This document shows, one piece after another, positions 46,481 through 56,488 of a DNA stretch of 64,000 bases. The notes under the pieces are model-generated. The model was not told the origin of the DNA. It saw only the letters and a list, made by a program, of their open reading frames with translations, and did no database searches. Each line of letters starts with the position of its first letter. The first letter of the stretch is position 1. The position numbers were made by a program, and so were the translations under genes. Source of the DNA: Halotalea alkalilenta (GTDB lineage Bacteria; Pseudomonadota; Gammaproteobacteria; Pseudomonadales; Halomonadaceae); the NCBI RefSeq assembly GCF_001648175.1, contig NZ_CP015243.1:2976001-3040000 (forward strand), written 5' to 3'.

Positions 46481-46482
46481 CC

Positions 46483-47265
46483 TCACAGCTGGGTCAGCCT
46501 CGCGAGCATCTGATCAGACGTGCTCACCGCTCTGGAGTTGATCTCATAGGCGCGCTGGGTCTCGATCATCGCGACCATCTCCTCGACCACGTTGACGTTC
46601 GAGGTCTCGACGTAGCTCTGGTAGAGCACGCCCGCGCCGTTGAGCCCCGGCTCGCTGTCGTTGGCCGCGCCCGAGGCTTCGGTCTCGAGATAGAGGTTGT
46701 CGCCGATGCTCTGCAATCCGGTCGGGTTGACGAACATCGACAGCTGCAGCTGGCCGACCTGGACGTTGGCGGTGGTTCCCGGCTGGGTCACCGTGACCGC
46801 GCCGTCCCTCGCCACGCTGACCGACAGCGCGTTGGGTGGGATCACGATCGCGGGCTGGAGCGGATAGCCGCTGGCGGTCACCATCTGCCCGTTCTGGTCG
46901 ACCTGAAACGAGCCGTCGCGGGTGTAGCCAAGCGTACCGTCGGGCATCTGCACGGCGAAGAAGCCCTGGCCGTTGATCGCCAGGTCCTTCGAGTTACCGG
47001 TCTCCTCGAGGTTGCCCTGGGTATGGATGCGCTCGGTGGCGACGGTGCGCACCCCGGTTCCGAGCTGCAACCCCGATGGCAGGTTGGTCTGGTTGGAGGA
47101 GAGCGCGCCGGGCTGGCGCATGTTCTGGTAGAGCAGATCCTGGAACACCGCGCGCGAGCGCTTGAAACCGTTGGTGCCGACGTTGGCCAGGTTGTTGGCG
47201 GTCACGTCGAGCTGGGTCTGCTGGGCCTCGAGCCCGGTCTTTGCGATCCACAGGGAGCGAATCAT
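46483..47265 (-). CDS. flgG: Flagellar distal rod protein FlgG
   Basis: A 260-residue rod protein. N-terminus [41 protein letters not shown], core [26 protein letters not shown] and C-terminus [31 protein letters not shown] are as in the family. Family length is exact (260). Confidence 0.97.
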   Translation of the reverse strand: MIRSLWIAKTGLEAQQTQLDVTANNLANVGTNGFKRSRAVFQDLLYQNMRQPGALSSNQTNLPSGLQLGTGVRTVATERIHTQGNLEETGNSKDLAINGQGFFAVQMPDGTLGYTRDGSFQVDQNGQMVTASGYPLQPAIVIPPNALSVSVARDGAVTVTQPGTTANVQVGQLQLSMFVNPTGLQSIGDNLYLETEASGAANDSEPGLNGAGVLYQSYVETSNVNVVEEMVAMIETQRAYEINSRAVSTSDQMLARLTQL

Positions 47266-47297
47266 CGAATCAATCCTCGGTCGAGAGCCTGCCCGGC

Positions 47298-48071
47298 TCA
47301 GCCATTGCTGGGCCCGAGCAGGGCGTTGGCACGGTTGGCATTGTCATCAGCGGTGGAGATCGCCTTCATGTTCAGCTCGAAGCGGCGAGCATTGGTGATC
47401 ATCGCCATCATCGCGTCGACCGCGGAGACGTTGCTCGCCTCGAGCGCGCCGCTGACCAGCCGTACCGTTTCTGAAAGCGGTGCCGCCTGGGGCTCTCCCT
47501 GGGCGTTGGCGGCCAGAGCGAAGAGCCCATCCTCACCGCGTGCGAGACTGGCGGGGTCAGGGTCGACCAGCTTGATCCTGCCGACTTCGGCGATGGTCGC
47601 GGGCGGATCACCCAGCCCAAGCGCGGAGACGGTGCCGTCGGCTGCGATCTCGACCCTTGAACCAGGAGGGATGACCAGCGGATTGCCGTCCTCGCCATGA
47701 ACCGGGCGCCCACTGCCCGTGACCAGCATGCCGAAATCGTCGAGCTGCAAGCCGCCGTCGCGGGTGTAGGCCTCGCTGCCATCCTCGCGCCCCACCGCCA
47801 GCCAGCCGGCGCCATCGATGGCAATATCGAGGCCGCGCCCAGTGGTCCTGAGTTCGCCTGCCTCGAGCTTCATGCCCGGTGTGGTCATCACCGTCGCCAC
47901 TCGGGTCGACACGCCCTCCCCGGCTTCATCGCGCACCGGCAAGGCGCGAAACGCCGACAGCTGGGCACGAAAACCGGTGGTCGATACGTTGGCCATGTTG
48001 TTGCTGGCCACCGACTGCTGGGCGAGGGACTGCTTGGCGCCCGAAAGCGCGGTGTAGATCATCCGGTCCAT
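47298..48071 (-). CDS. flgF: Flagellar proximal rod protein FlgF
   Basis: A 257-residue rod protein related to Flg[68 protein letters not shown]-terminus [26 protein letters not shown]. Between flgE and flgG. Confidence 0.96.
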   Translation of the reverse strand: MDRMIYTALSGAKQSLAQQSVASNNMANVSTTGFRAQLSAFRALPVRDEAGEGVSTRVATVMTTPGMKLEAGELRTTGRGLDIAIDGAGWLAVGREDGSEAYTRDGGLQLDDFGMLVTGSGRPVHGEDGNPLVIPPGSRVEIAADGTVSALGLGDPPATIAEVGRIKLVDPDPASLARGEDGLFALAANAQGEPQAAPLSETVRLVSGALEASNVSAVDAMMAMITNARRFELNMKAISTADDNANRANALLGPSNG

Positions 48072-48095
48072 CGAAGAGCTCCGTTAACCGCGGGA

Positions 48096-49295
48096 TCAGC
48101 GCATGCTGATCAGGGTCTGCATGATCTGGTCCTGGGTTTGGATCGTCTGCGAGTTGGCCTGATAGTTGCGCTGCGCGATGATCATCGACACCAGCTGCTC
48201 CGACAGATCGACATTGGAACTCTCCAGGGCGCCGGCCAGGAGGCTGCCGAGCTGGCCACTGCCCACGGCACCGACCAGAGCCTGCCCCGACTCGACGGTT
48301 TCGCGCCATGCGTTGTCGCCGGTCGATTCCAGCCCCTGGGGGTTGCGGAAATCAGCCAGTGCGATACGACCGAGGGTCTCGGTCTGGTTGTTCGAATAGC
48401 GCCCGATCAGCAGGCCGTCTTCACTGACACTGACCCCGATCAAGTCTCCCGCGGCGTAGCCGTCCTGCTCGATGGAGGTATTGGCGAAGTCACGGGCGTA
48501 CTGGGTGGTCCCGGTGAGATCGAGGGCGACCGTCATGTCGTTGGCGCCGGTGCCGGGAGCACCGATGTTCAGGGAGAGCGGCATTTCGCTGGTCAGGGCA
48601 CCCGCGCCGTCGAAGGTCATTTGCTGAGCAAACAAGGCCTCGCCGTCTGCGCTCTCACCCAGCTGGATCTGCTCGCCATTGAGCGAGGCGCTGAGCTGCC
48701 AGGCGTTGGCAGGCACGGCGGGGACGGCATCAGCGTCTTCGGCCAGTTTGGTGAAGGTCAGCTGTACGGCATGGGCGTTGCCCAGCGAATCGTAGACCGT
48801 CATGCTGCTGGTACTGCTGCTGCCGGCAGCCGTGCTGGCATCGAGGTTGTAGACCGCGCCCGCGGTGGTGGTCGCCTGGGCCGCGCTCGAGGCGTTGTCG
48901 ACCTGCAGCGCGATCGGGTCGCCGCCGGCGCTATCGCCAGCGTAGCCAGTCAACCGCCCGCCGGTGGCATTGACCAGATAGCCCTGGTTGTCGACGTTGA
49001 ACTGGCCGTTGCGCGAATAGACGACTTCATTGCCCTGTTCGAGGCGGAAGAAGCCATTGCCGTTGATCGCCAGATCCAGGGTACGGTCGGTCTGCTCGAT
49101 CGCACCCGAGCCGAAGCTCTGGGTGACGCCGGCGACGCGCGTGCCCATGCCCGCCATCGCTCCGGCGTACATGTCGGCGAACTCTGCGCGCGAGGATTTG
49201 AAACCCACCGTCTGCGAGTTGGCGATGTTGTTGCCGATCACATCGAGGCTGACGGATGCGGACTTGAGGCCACTGACGCCTTGTGAAAATGCCAT
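48096..49295 (-). CDS. flgE: Flagellar hook protein FlgE
   Basis: A 399-residue hook subunit. N-terminus MAFSQGVSGLKSASVSLDVIGNNIANSQTVGFKSSRAEF and C-terminus SSNVDLSEQLVSMIIAQRNYQANSQTIQTQDQIMQTL are conserved, with a variable Ala/Ser/Thr-rich middle exposed on the hook. The ATG at 49295 was chosen over the longer frame, which lacks similarity. Confidence 0.97.
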   Translation of the reverse strand: MAFSQGVSGLKSASVSLDVIGNNIANSQTVGFKSSRAEFADMYAGAMAGMGTRVAGVTQSFGSGAIEQTDRTLDLAINGNGFFRLEQGNEVVYSRNGQFNVDNQGYLVNATGGRLTGYAGDSAGGDPIALQVDNASSAAQATTTAGAVYNLDASTAAGSSSTSSMTVYDSLGNAHAVQLTFTKLAEDADAVPAVPANAWQLSASLNGEQIQLGESADGEALFAQQMTFDGAGALTSEMPLSLNIGAPGTGANDMTVALDLTGTTQYARDFANTSIEQDGYAAGDLIGVSVSEDGLLIGRYSNNQTETLGRIALADFRNPQGLESTGDNAWRETVESGQALVGAVGSGQLGSLLAGALESSNVDLSEQLVSMIIAQRNYQANSQTIQTQDQIMQTLISMR

Positions 49296-49381
49296 GTGCG
49301 GACCGCCTCCCTGGCGGGTTGAGGAAATTGAGACACCGGGACGCCCTCTTTCGGACGAGCCTCCCGGGCGAAGCAAATCAA

Positions 49382-50062
49382 TCAGAGAATCTGGTAGATC
49401 TCGTCGAGCGCGGCGTCGCCCGCAGTGCCGAGATCGAGCCTCGATGCACCACTACCGGCGGTGATCACACCGCTGACGTAGGCATAGTTGAGCGCGGTGA
49501 CGGTCACCGCCTGCCCATCGCTCGACGCGCTGATCACCACCCGATAGCTGCCAGCCTCGGCCACGCCGCCGCTCGCGGTGCTGCCATCCCAGCTGAGCGA
49601 ATGCACGCCGGTCGGCTGGGCACCCAGGTCGTAGGCCTGCACCTCCTGGCCGGCGGCATCGAGAATCGAGACCCGAACATCGCTCGCGGCGCTGTCGAGG
49701 CTGAACCCGAACGGCGTGGTGACCGCTTCGCCGTCCGCCTCGCCGACCACGATCCTGTCGCCCTCGACCAACACTCCACGGCCGATCAGCGAGCTGGCCT
49801 GCAGCCGCTGGCTGGCGTCGATCTGACTGGTCACCGAGCTGAGCGTTTGATTGAGTTCCTGGATCCCGCTGACGGTGTTGATCTGCGCCAGCTGCGAGGT
49901 GAGATCGGCATTGCTGGTGGGATTCAGCGGGTCCTGGTTCTGCATCTGTGCGATCAGCAGGGTGAGAAACTGCGTAGAGAGCTCCGCCGCAGAGTCGGTG
50001 CCGGTCTGGCTACTGCCCGCACTGGCGTTGATGTTGGCGAGGGTGGCGTCACCGATGACCAT
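49382..50062 (-). CDS. flgD: Flagellar hook capping protein FlgD
   Basis: A 226-residue hook scaffold. The N-terminal export region contains FLTLLIAQMQNQDPLNPTSNADLTSQLAQINTVSGIQELN; the C-terminal half is a FlgD Ig-like/Tudor fold (FGFSLDSAASDVRVSILDAAGQEVQAY, HSLSWDGSTASGG). Between flgC and flgE. Confidence 0.96.
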   Translation of the reverse strand: MVIGDATLANINASAGSSQTGTDSAAELSTQFLTLLIAQMQNQDPLNPTSNADLTSQLAQINTVSGIQELNQTLSSVTSQIDASQRLQASSLIGRGVLVEGDRIVVGEADGEAVTTPFGFSLDSAASDVRVSILDAAGQEVQAYDLGAQPTGVHSLSWDGSTASGGVAEAGSYRVVISASSDGQAVTVTALNYAYVSGVITAGSGASRLDLGTAGDAALDEIYQIL

Positions 50063-50107
50063 TCAAGCAGCGCTCCTGAGACGAAGTGAAAGGGTTCGCA
50101 TTGCCGC

Positions 50108-50515
50108 TCATCCCTGGCCGAGCGACAGAGTCATGCTGACCAGGCTTCTTTGGGTATTGAGCACCTCGAGATTGGCCTGGTAGGAGCGCGAAGCGGAGAT
50201 CATGTTGACCATCTCGTCGCTCGGGTCGACGTTGGGCATCTCGATGTAGCCCTCCTCGTCGGCGAGCGGGCTGGAGGGGTCGAACTCACGGCGCAGAGGG
50301 CTCTGGTCCTCGATCACCCGTGCCACCCGCACGCCACCGACCGCCGCGCCGGGAGCCGCGTCGAGCTCGAACACCACCTGACGAGCACGATAGGGCCGGC
50401 CATCGGGACCAGCGACGCTATCGGCGTTGGCCAGATTGCTGGCGATCGCGTTCATCCGCTGAGACTGGGCGGTCAAGGCGGATCCGGCGATGGAGAAGAT
50501 CGAAGAAAACGACAT
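50108..50515 (-). CDS. flgC: Flagellar proximal rod protein FlgC
   Basis: A 135-residue rod protein: [40 protein letters not shown] at the start and [33 protein letters not shown] at the end. Start ATG 50515 gives the family length. Confidence 0.97.
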   Translation of the reverse strand: MSFSSIFSIAGSALTAQSQRMNAIASNLANADSVAGPDGRPYRARQVVFELDAAPGAAVGGVRVARVIEDQSPLRREFDPSSPLADEEGYIEMPNVDPSDEMVNMISASRSYQANLEVLNTQRSLVSMTLSLGQG

Positions 50516-50532
50516 CGGAAAGCTCCTGGCGG

Positions 50533-50940
50533 TCACTCCGCCTGCATGACGGTGTTGAGGCCTCTGATCTTGCTGTTGAGCAGCCCGAGGGTGGACTCTA
50601 TGTGCTGGCTGTTATCGGCGAAATTGAGCCGTTCGAGATCCATATCGACGGTGTTGCCGTCGAGACTGGGCTGGGCCGGGATCCGATAGGCGAGATCCAG
50701 CTCGGCACCGACGCTGGAAGAGGCCGGAATGTGCGCGGACGAGGTGAGTTGGAGCGAAAGGCTCCGCGCTCCCGCCTGGCTCATCGCGCTGTCCAGCGCC
50801 TGCTTGAAGTCGAAGTCCCGTGCCTTGTAGTGAGGGGTATCGGCATTGGCGATGTTCGCCGACAGCACTTCCTGGCGACGACTGCGCAAGTCGAGCGCGC
50901 CCTGCAGGAAAGAGAAGGATTCATTGAGCCGATCGATCAC
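50533..50940 (-). CDS. flgB: Flagellar proximal rod protein FlgB
   Basis: A 135-residue rod protein beginning at GTG 50940 behind a GGGAG site. Core segments are [38 protein letters not shown] and [30 protein letters not shown]. First gene of the flgBCDEFGHIJ unit, divergent from flgA. Confidence 0.96.
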   Translation of the reverse strand: MIDRLNESFSFLQGALDLRSRRQEVLSANIANADTPHYKARDFDFKQALDSAMSQAGARSLSLQLTSSAHIPASSSVGAELDLAYRIPAQPSLDGNTVDMDLERLNFADNSQHIESTLGLLNSKIRGLNTVMQAE

Positions 50941-51073
50941 GTGGTGTTCTCCCCAGCGGATTCGAAACGCAGGGCGCGCAGGTGTCGCAGCGCCCATGGC
51001 GACATAGGAGCAGGATAGAGCGCCGCTCGCATCGGCGGTCGACGGAAAAGCCGTTCGTTTCGCGGCTATTTCC

Positions 51074-51118
51074 TCGTTTGGGGAAACGATCGAGCGCTTA
51101 GAATGCTACTCGAAGTGC
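51074..51118 (+). promoter_or_regulatory. Possible promoter for flgA
   Basis: TAGAAT at 51095-51100 has the form of a sigma70 -10 box about 50 bases upstream of flgA. The candidate -35 (TTTGGG near 51074) is weak, as usual for promoters that need an activator such as FlhDC. Low confidence. Confidence 0.3.
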
Positions 51119-51151
51119 GCAGCCCCCCGAGCCCAGTTCCAAGAGCCAGCC

Positions 51152-51847
51152 ATGTCGCCACCGCGCTTCATCACTCCTCTTCTTCTTTGCGCCGCGCTAA
51201 TGCTTTGTCCCGCCATCGCACAGGCGGCGCAGACTCGCGCCGAGTTGGCCGCGGCGCGAACCCTGCTGGAGCAGCGGCTGGCAGCAGTGCCTGGGCGCGT
51301 CGAGATCGAGCTCCGCGCCCCGCAGGCGACGCTGCCCGAGTGCCTCGAGCCGGAGGCTTTCATTCCCGGCAACCCCAATCTCATCGGCCAGCTCACCGTC
51401 GGCGTACGCTGCGTGTCGCCTAGCGGCGCGACCACCACCCGCTACCTGCGGGCAATGCTGCGACGCTTCGCCCCCTACTGGGTGGCCGACCGCGACATCG
51501 ACGCCGGAGCTCTGCTGAGCCTGAGTGATCTGGAGCGGCGCGAAGGGGATCTCAGCCAGCTGCCGGGCCGGCTGGTCACCGACCCCGCCCAGCTGATCGG
51601 CCAGCAGACGGTACGCCGGATCAATCGTGGTACCGCCTTGTTGGAGGGCATGACCCGCGCGCCCAGCGTGATCCAGCGCAATGACCGGGTCGAGGTGCGC
51701 GCCGAGGGAAACGGCTTCACCATCCTCACCGAGGGCGTCGCCCTCGAGGACGCGGCGCTCGAGCAGCGCTTGCGTGTTCGCTTGGCCTCGGGCAGCGTAG
51801 TGGGTGTCACCGCAAGCGGTGCCAACAGCGCCACGCTGTCGCGATGA
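51152..51847 (+). CDS. flgA: Flagellar P-ring assembly chaperone FlgA
   Basis: A 231-residue periplasmic chaperone with signal peptide (FITPLLLCAALMLCPAIAQAA) and C-terminal SAF domain (YWVADRDIDAGALLSLSDLERREGDLSQLPGRLVTD, GQQTVRRINRGTALLEGM, VIQRNDRVEVRAEGNGFTI). It helps FlgI form the P ring. Divergent from flgB. Confidence 0.95.
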   Translation: MSPPRFITPLLLCAALMLCPAIAQAAQTRAELAAARTLLEQRLAAVPGRVEIELRAPQATLPECLEPEAFIPGNPNLIGQLTVGVRCVSPSGATTTRYLRAMLRRFAPYWVADRDIDAGALLSLSDLERREGDLSQLPGRLVTDPAQLIGQQTVRRINRGTALLEGMTRAPSVIQRNDRVEVRAEGNGFTILTEGVALEDAALEQRLRVRLASGSVVGVTASGANSATLSR

Positions 51848-51896
51848 CGGGTGGCGCCGGGAACGCTCTTTCGTCCGCGATACTGTCAGGCGAAGC

Positions 51897-51923
51897 TAAA
51901 GTTAACTCCCCAATGGCCGATGA
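51897..51923 (+). promoter_or_regulatory. Sigma28 (FliA) promoter of flgMN
   Basis: TAAAGTTA, 11 bases, GCCGATGA, at exact spacing; two mismatches to the full consensus. It lies about 85 bases upstream of flgM and allows FlgM to be made under FliA control, independent of flgA, a feedback known in enteric bacteria. Confidence 0.88.
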
Positions 51924-52007
51924 AGCTGTTCGTGTTATGGGGACGAGGCGACGGGCAGCATGTACCGGCACGCCCATTCCAAGACAGCATTCTCAGGAGT
52001 AAAGCGC

Positions 52008-52280
52008 GTGAAAATCGACCCGCGTCAAGGGCTGCGGCCTTCGACGGCACCCACCGAGATCGGTGTGCATCGCCCGCCCACGTCAGCCTCGGATGCCGAG
52101 CGCGCCGAAGGCGTCACCGCCCTGCACCATGCGGGCACGGTGCAGGACACAACCCAGGACGTCGACGTCCAGCGGGTCAACGAGCTACGCCAGCTGATCA
52201 GCGAGGGGCAGTTCGAGATCGATACCGATCGCATCGCCGACGGCCTGATCACCGACGTGCGCAGCTTCGTTCAAGAGTGA
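52008..52280 (+). CDS. flgM: Anti-sigma28 factor FlgM
   Basis: A 90-residue protein starting at GTG 52008 behind an AGGAG site. N-terminus VKIDPRQGLRPSTAPTEI (first residue Met in the protein) is disordered and exported; the C-terminal helices DVDVQRVNELRQLISEGQFEIDTDRIADGLI bind FliA. It holds FliA inactive until the hook is complete. Nine bases before flgN. Confidence 0.94.
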   Translation: MKIDPRQGLRPSTAPTEIGVHRPPTSASDAERAEGVTALHHAGTVQDTTQDVDVQRVNELRQLISEGQFEIDTDRIADGLITDVRSFVQE

Positions 52281-52288
52281 CCGCTGAG

Positions 52289-52765
52289 ATGGACAACGAC
52301 ATCGACGCGCTCTCGGCGCTGCTCACTGCGCAGGAGACGGACCTGCGGGCGCTCAATGCACTGCTGGAGGAGGAGCGCGCCGGACTTCCCTCCCTCTCGG
52401 CCACCCCGCTCGAGCACTTCGAACGACTACGAGAAGCCAAGGTGCACCAACTGGCCAAGCTCGAACGAAACGAGCAGGCACGACGGGCGCTGCTACGCAG
52501 CCAGGGCTATCCGCACGGTGATCGCACCGATACCGACGCCTGCGTGGCACTCTTCGGCCTCGAGCCCCAGTGGCGGCGCCTGCTCGCCGAACTCGAACGC
52601 GCGCGCCGCCTTAACGCCCAGCTCGCGGGGCTGGTCGAGGAGCTATCCGACTTCAACGCCCACCGCCTGGCCTGGGCGCAACGCCAGCACGGCGAATCGC
52701 TCTACGATGCCCACGGCCGCCGCTCGACGATGCCGCCGCCGAATAGCGGGGAGCCGAATAGATAA
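52289..52765 (+). CDS. flgN: Flagellar export chaperone FlgN
   Basis: A 158-residue helical chaperone for FlgK and FlgL. Segments are LLTAQETDLRALNALLEEERAGL and VEELSDFNAHRLAWAQRQHGESLYDAHGR, as in the family. Position after flgM is standard. Confidence 0.92.
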   Translation: MDNDIDALSALLTAQETDLRALNALLEEERAGLPSLSATPLEHFERLREAKVHQLAKLERNEQARRALLRSQGYPHGDRTDTDACVALFGLEPQWRRLLAELERARRLNAQLAGLVEELSDFNAHRLAWAQRQHGESLYDAHGRRSTMPPPNSGEPNR

Positions 52766-52840
52766 TCCCGGCCGGCCCGCGCTTGGCTCGAGGCGCCTTC
52801 GCGCTCCCGGGCTCGCCGAAGATAGGCGCGGGCTGCGCAG

Positions 52841-53266
52841 CTAGGAATCGGGGTGATACTCCACCGTCAGCGACAGCTCACCGCTCGCCGCCATGCTCGC
52901 CCTCCTCCCTCCCGCCTTTGCGGCCTGCCTCTGCAGCTCGAAGTAAAAACCCGCGCCGGCCGGCAGGCCGGCGAAAGCGACGCTGGCGCCGCTCGACGAG
53001 GGTAGCGTGACGCAGCGGCTTCGCTGGCACAGCCTGGCGAGCACTGGAACTTCCCCGTAGTCCACCCGCCAGCGCATGCGAGTGACGCGCCCCTTCGCCC
53101 CTTCGCCCAATACCGGGCTGCGCGCGGTGGCGCCAGGTGCTCCGAGCATGGGAGCTGCGAGCTGGGTCGACCAGCTCGCGCCCGCCGCGAACGAGCCCGG
53201 AGACAGCGCCATCGACACCGTCGCCAGGAAGATGGCGCCCAGCCACCCGCCGCCCCTACTGGCCAC
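52841..53266 (-). CDS. flhE: Flagellar protein FlhE
   Basis: A 141-residue secreted protein beginning at GTG 53266 inside the end of flhA. A signal peptide (LGAIFLATVSMALSPGSFA) leads to a small domain with GASWSTQLAAPMLGAPGATARSPVL, two Cys in RLCQRSRCVTLP and FAGLPAGAGFYFELQ. FlhE is thought to plug the export gate and limit proton leak; it occurs mainly in peritrichously flagellated gammaproteobacteria. Confidence 0.82.
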   Translation of the reverse strand: MASRGGGWLGAIFLATVSMALSPGSFAAGASWSTQLAAPMLGAPGATARSPVLGEGAKGRVTRMRWRVDYGEVPVLARLCQRSRCVTLPSSSGASVAFAGLPAGAGFYFELQRQAAKAGGRRASMAASGELSLTVEYHPDS

Positions 53267-55331
53267 CAACGAATACCTCGACCTTGAGCGTGCGGTCATC
53301 GGGAATCTCTGCCTGGGACATCACCACCAGCCGCTCGAGACGTCGCCGCAGGAAACGCGATAGCAGCGGCCGAAGCGGGTGCGCCACCACCATCACCGGC
53401 GCCAACCCGCGTCCCTCTTGATGGTCGATCGCCGCCTGGGCCTGCGCGAGCAACACATCGGCAAGCCCCGGCTCGAGGCCACCTCCGTTGTTGAGTGCCT
53501 GCCCCAGCAGTTTCTCGAGCCCGAACTCGAGACCTATGACCTCGAGAGTGCTGGAAGCGCCGAACCACTGCTGGGTAATGGCGCGGCCCAGTGCGATTCG
53601 CACCAGGGCGTTGAGTTCGAACGGATCGGTGGTAGTGGATGCATGCTCGGCCAGGGTCGCAAGGATGGTGCGCATGTCGCGGATCGGCACCTCCTCGGCG
53701 AGCAGCAGTTGGAGGACCCGGTTGATCACGCCGACGCCGAGCGGCTGCGGTACCACTTCATCGACCAGCGGTTTCGCCGACTCTCCCACCCTGTCGAGCA
53801 GCTGCTGGGTCTCCTGACGACCCAGCAGTTCGCTGGCATGTCGACCGAGCAGATGGTTGAGATGGGTGGCGATCACCGTGCTGGCATCCACCACGGTGTA
53901 GCCAAGCACCTGCGCGCGATCGCGCAGCTCGGCGGAGATCCACACCGCCTCGAGGCCGAAGGCCGGCTCTCGCGTCGGCCGCCCTTCGAGCGAACCGCTG
54001 ACACCGCCGGGATCGATGGCCAGGAAGCTGCCAGGCCAGGCCTCGCCCGTGCCGATCTCGACCCCGTTCAGCGTGATCCGATAGCCCTGCGGCGCGAGGC
54101 CAAGGTCGTCGCGAATATGGACGACCGGGGGAAGAAAGCCCAAGTCCTGGGCGAACTTCTTACGCACACCCTTGATCCGCCCGAGGAGTTCACCGCCCTG
54201 GCTCCGATCGACCAGCGGAATCAATCTATAGCCTACCTCGAGACCCAAGGGATCGATCAGCGCGACGTCCTCCCAGCTGGCATCGAGCGTCTGGTCGTCT
54301 TCAGGCCGCGCCACGGGCTCTGCCTGCTCAGGCGCCTCGGGGCGGCGCATCAGGTACCAGCCGAGACCACCTAGCATCGCGGTGAAGAAAAGGAACACCA
54401 GGTTGGGCATGCCCGGCACCATGCCCAGCAGCCCGAGCACGCCGGCGGAGAGCAGCAGCACCCGCGGATTGGTGAACAGTTGCCCGATCAGCTGGCTGCC
54501 GACGTCCTGCTCGGTACGCACACGGGATACCGTCACCCCGGCGGCGGTGGAGATCACCAGCGCGGGGATCTGGGCGACCAGACCGTCGCCGATGGTCAAA
54601 AGCGTGTAGGCGTGGGCTGCGTCGGAGACCGACATGCCGTGCTGGCCAACGCCGACGATCAGCCCACCGACGATGTTGACCACCATGATCAGGATGCCGG
54701 CGATCGCATCGCCGCGAACGAACTTGCTCGCACCGTCCATCGAACCGAAGAAATCAGCTTCCTGGGTGACCTCCGCGCGCCGAGCGCGAGCGGTCTTTTC
54801 ATCGATCAAGCCGGCATTGAGGTCAGCGTCGATCGCCATCTGCTTGCCCGGCATCGCATCGAGGATGAAACGCGCGCCGACTTCGGCGATACGTCCCGCC
54901 CCCTTGGTGATGACCATGAAGTTGATCAGCACCAGGATGACGAAGACCACCAGGCCGACGGCGAAGTTGCCACCGACGAGAAAGTCGGCGAATGCCTCGA
55001 TCACCCGCCCCGCGGCATCGCTACCCTCATGGCCGTGCATCAGGATCACCCGGGTGGAAGCGACGTTGAGCGACAGCCTGAGCAAGGTGGTGAACAGCAG
55101 TACCGCCGGGAAGGCGGCGAAATCGAGCGGCCGAGTGGTGAACATGGCGACCAGCAGCACCATGATCGACAGCGCGATGTTGAAGGTGAACAGCAAATCC
55201 AGCGCGACGGGAGGCAGCGGCAGCACCATCATCGCCAGGATGAGGATGATCAGCACCGGGCCGGCGAGAATCTTGAGCGAAGCGCCGGAGGCGAAGCCGC
55301 GTTCTCTGGATAGGGTAGCGAGGGGCTTCAT
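53256..55331 (-). CDS. flhA: Flagellar export gate protein FlhA
   Basis: A 691-residue gate protein. Eight membrane helices occupy about residues 20-315, with the proton-channel loop AEVGARFILDAMPGKQMAIDADLNAG (FHIPEP signature region) and the cytoplasmic ring domain from about 350 (YRLIPLVDRSQGGELLGRI, to KVEVFVGGQ). Overlaps flhB by four bases and flhE at its end. Confidence 0.97.
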   Translation of the reverse strand: MKPLATLSRERGFASGASLKILAGPVLIILILAMMVLPLPPVALDLLFTFNIALSIMVLLVAMFTTRPLDFAAFPAVLLFTTLLRLSLNVASTRVILMHGHEGSDAAGRVIEAFADFLVGGNFAVGLVVFVILVLINFMVITKGAGRIAEVGARFILDAMPGKQMAIDADLNAGLIDEKTARARRAEVTQEADFFGSMDGASKFVRGDAIAGILIMVVNIVGGLIVGVGQHGMSVSDAAHAYTLLTIGDGLVAQIPALVISTAAGVTVSRVRTEQDVGSQLIGQLFTNPRVLLLSAGVLGLLGMVPGMPNLVFLFFTAMLGGLGWYLMRRPEAPEQAEPVARPEDDQTLDASWEDVALIDPLGLEVGYRLIPLVDRSQGGELLGRIKGVRKKFAQDLGFLPPVVHIRDDLGLAPQGYRITLNGVEIGTGEAWPGSFLAIDPGGVSGSLEGRPTREPAFGLEAVWISAELRDRAQVLGYTVVDASTVIATHLNHLLGRHASELLGRQETQQLLDRVGESAKPLVDEVVPQPLGVGVINRVLQLLLAEEVPIRDMRTILATLAEHASTTTDPFELNALVRIALGRAITQQWFGASSTLEVIGLEFGLEKLLGQALNNGGGLEPGLADVLLAQAQAAIDHQEGRGLAPVMVVAHPLRPLLSRFLRRRLERLVVMSQAEIPDDRTLKVEVFVGGQ

Positions 55332-56488
55332 CGGTCAGCGCTTCCTGGCATGGAGGGGTCGGGGTCGACGCTGAGCGCCGGGGGAATGGGCAGGTCGACG
55401 GGGGCCGTGGGAGGCGCCTCGCCCTCGCGCGCGGCGAGCGCCAGCCGGTGGACCCAGGCCAGCACCTCGGCCACCGCGGCATAGAGCCCAGCGGGAATTT
55501 CACGCTCCAGGTCGCAATGACGATAGAGCGCACGCGCCAGCGGCGGCGCCTCGAGCAGCGGCACTCGATGCTCCCCCGCCACCGCCCGGATCCTGGCCGC
55601 GATCTCGTCGGCCCCCTTGGCCACCAGCCGGGGAGCCGCCATGCCCGCTTCGTAGCGCAGCGCCACCGCATAGTGGCTGGGGTTGGTGATCACCACGCTG
55701 GCCTTGGGTACCTCGCTCATCATCCGCCGCCCCGCGACCGCCTGCTGCTGCTGGCGAATCCGCGCCTTTAGATGGGGATCGCCCTCGCTTTCCTTATGTT
55801 CGCGGCGTATCTCATCGCGGCTCATGCGCAGCTTGCGATGATGGCTGAAGAGCTGATACGGAACGTCGATCAGCACGACGATGATGAACGCGAGCAGGAT
55901 CAGCACCGAACACATCGCGACCAGCCCCAACGCATCCGCGATCGCCGAGCCGATCGACTGCTGCGCCAACCCGAGCAGCGCCTGGCGTTGATAGCCGATG
56001 AACAACCAAGCGACACAGGCGATAAGAACCGTCTTCGCCACCGCCTTGGCGAGCTCGGCGAGCGCCTGGTGGGAGAAGATGCGCTTGAACCCCTTGAGCG
56101 GGTTGAGCCGCTTGGGATCGGGAGAGAGCGACTTGGCCGACATCAACCAGCCGCCCAGAGCCAGCGGCGCGATGAGCGCCGCGATCGCCAACGCCCCCAA
56201 GACCGGCGCCAGCGCCAATCCGGCCTGGATCAGCAGCCCCCCGACGTGCCGCATGGCAAGGGAAGGGTCGAAGACCAACGCATGGTCGAAGCGCAATCCC
56301 TCAGTGACCGCCACCCCCATACGATCGAACATCCACGGGGCGAGAAACCACATCGAAGCGACGCCAGTGACCAGCACCATGAAAGTGGAGAGCTCGCGGG
56401 AACGGGCAATCTGGCCATCCTCGCGCGCCTTGTCGAGCCGCCTTGGAGTGGCCTGTTCGGTCTTTTCCTGATCGTTCTCTTCCGCCAT
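55328..56488 (-). CDS. flhB: Flagellar export gate protein FlhB
   Basis: A 386-residue export switch. N-terminal part begins AEENDQEKTEQATPRRLDKAREDGQIARSREL; four membrane helices follow; the cytoplasmic tail has the self-cleavage site as NPSH (VVITNPSHYAVALRY), where most FlhB proteins have NPTH. Asn-Pro, the scissile pair, is kept. The ATG at 56488 gives the family start. Interacts with FliK for hook length. Confidence 0.96.
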   Translation of the reverse strand: MAEENDQEKTEQATPRRLDKAREDGQIARSRELSTFMVLVTGVASMWFLAPWMFDRMGVAVTEGLRFDHALVFDPSLAMRHVGGLLIQAGLALAPVLGALAIAALIAPLALGGWLMSAKSLSPDPKRLNPLKGFKRIFSHQALAELAKAVAKTVLIACVAWLFIGYQRQALLGLAQQSIGSAIADALGLVAMCSVLILLAFIIVVLIDVPYQLFSHHRKLRMSRDEIRREHKESEGDPHLKARIRQQQQAVAGRRMMSEVPKASVVITNPSHYAVALRYEAGMAAPRLVAKGADEIAARIRAVAGEHRVPLLEAPPLARALYRHCDLEREIPAGLYAAVAEVLAWVHRLALAAREGEAPPTAPVDLPIPPALSVDPDPSMPGSADR

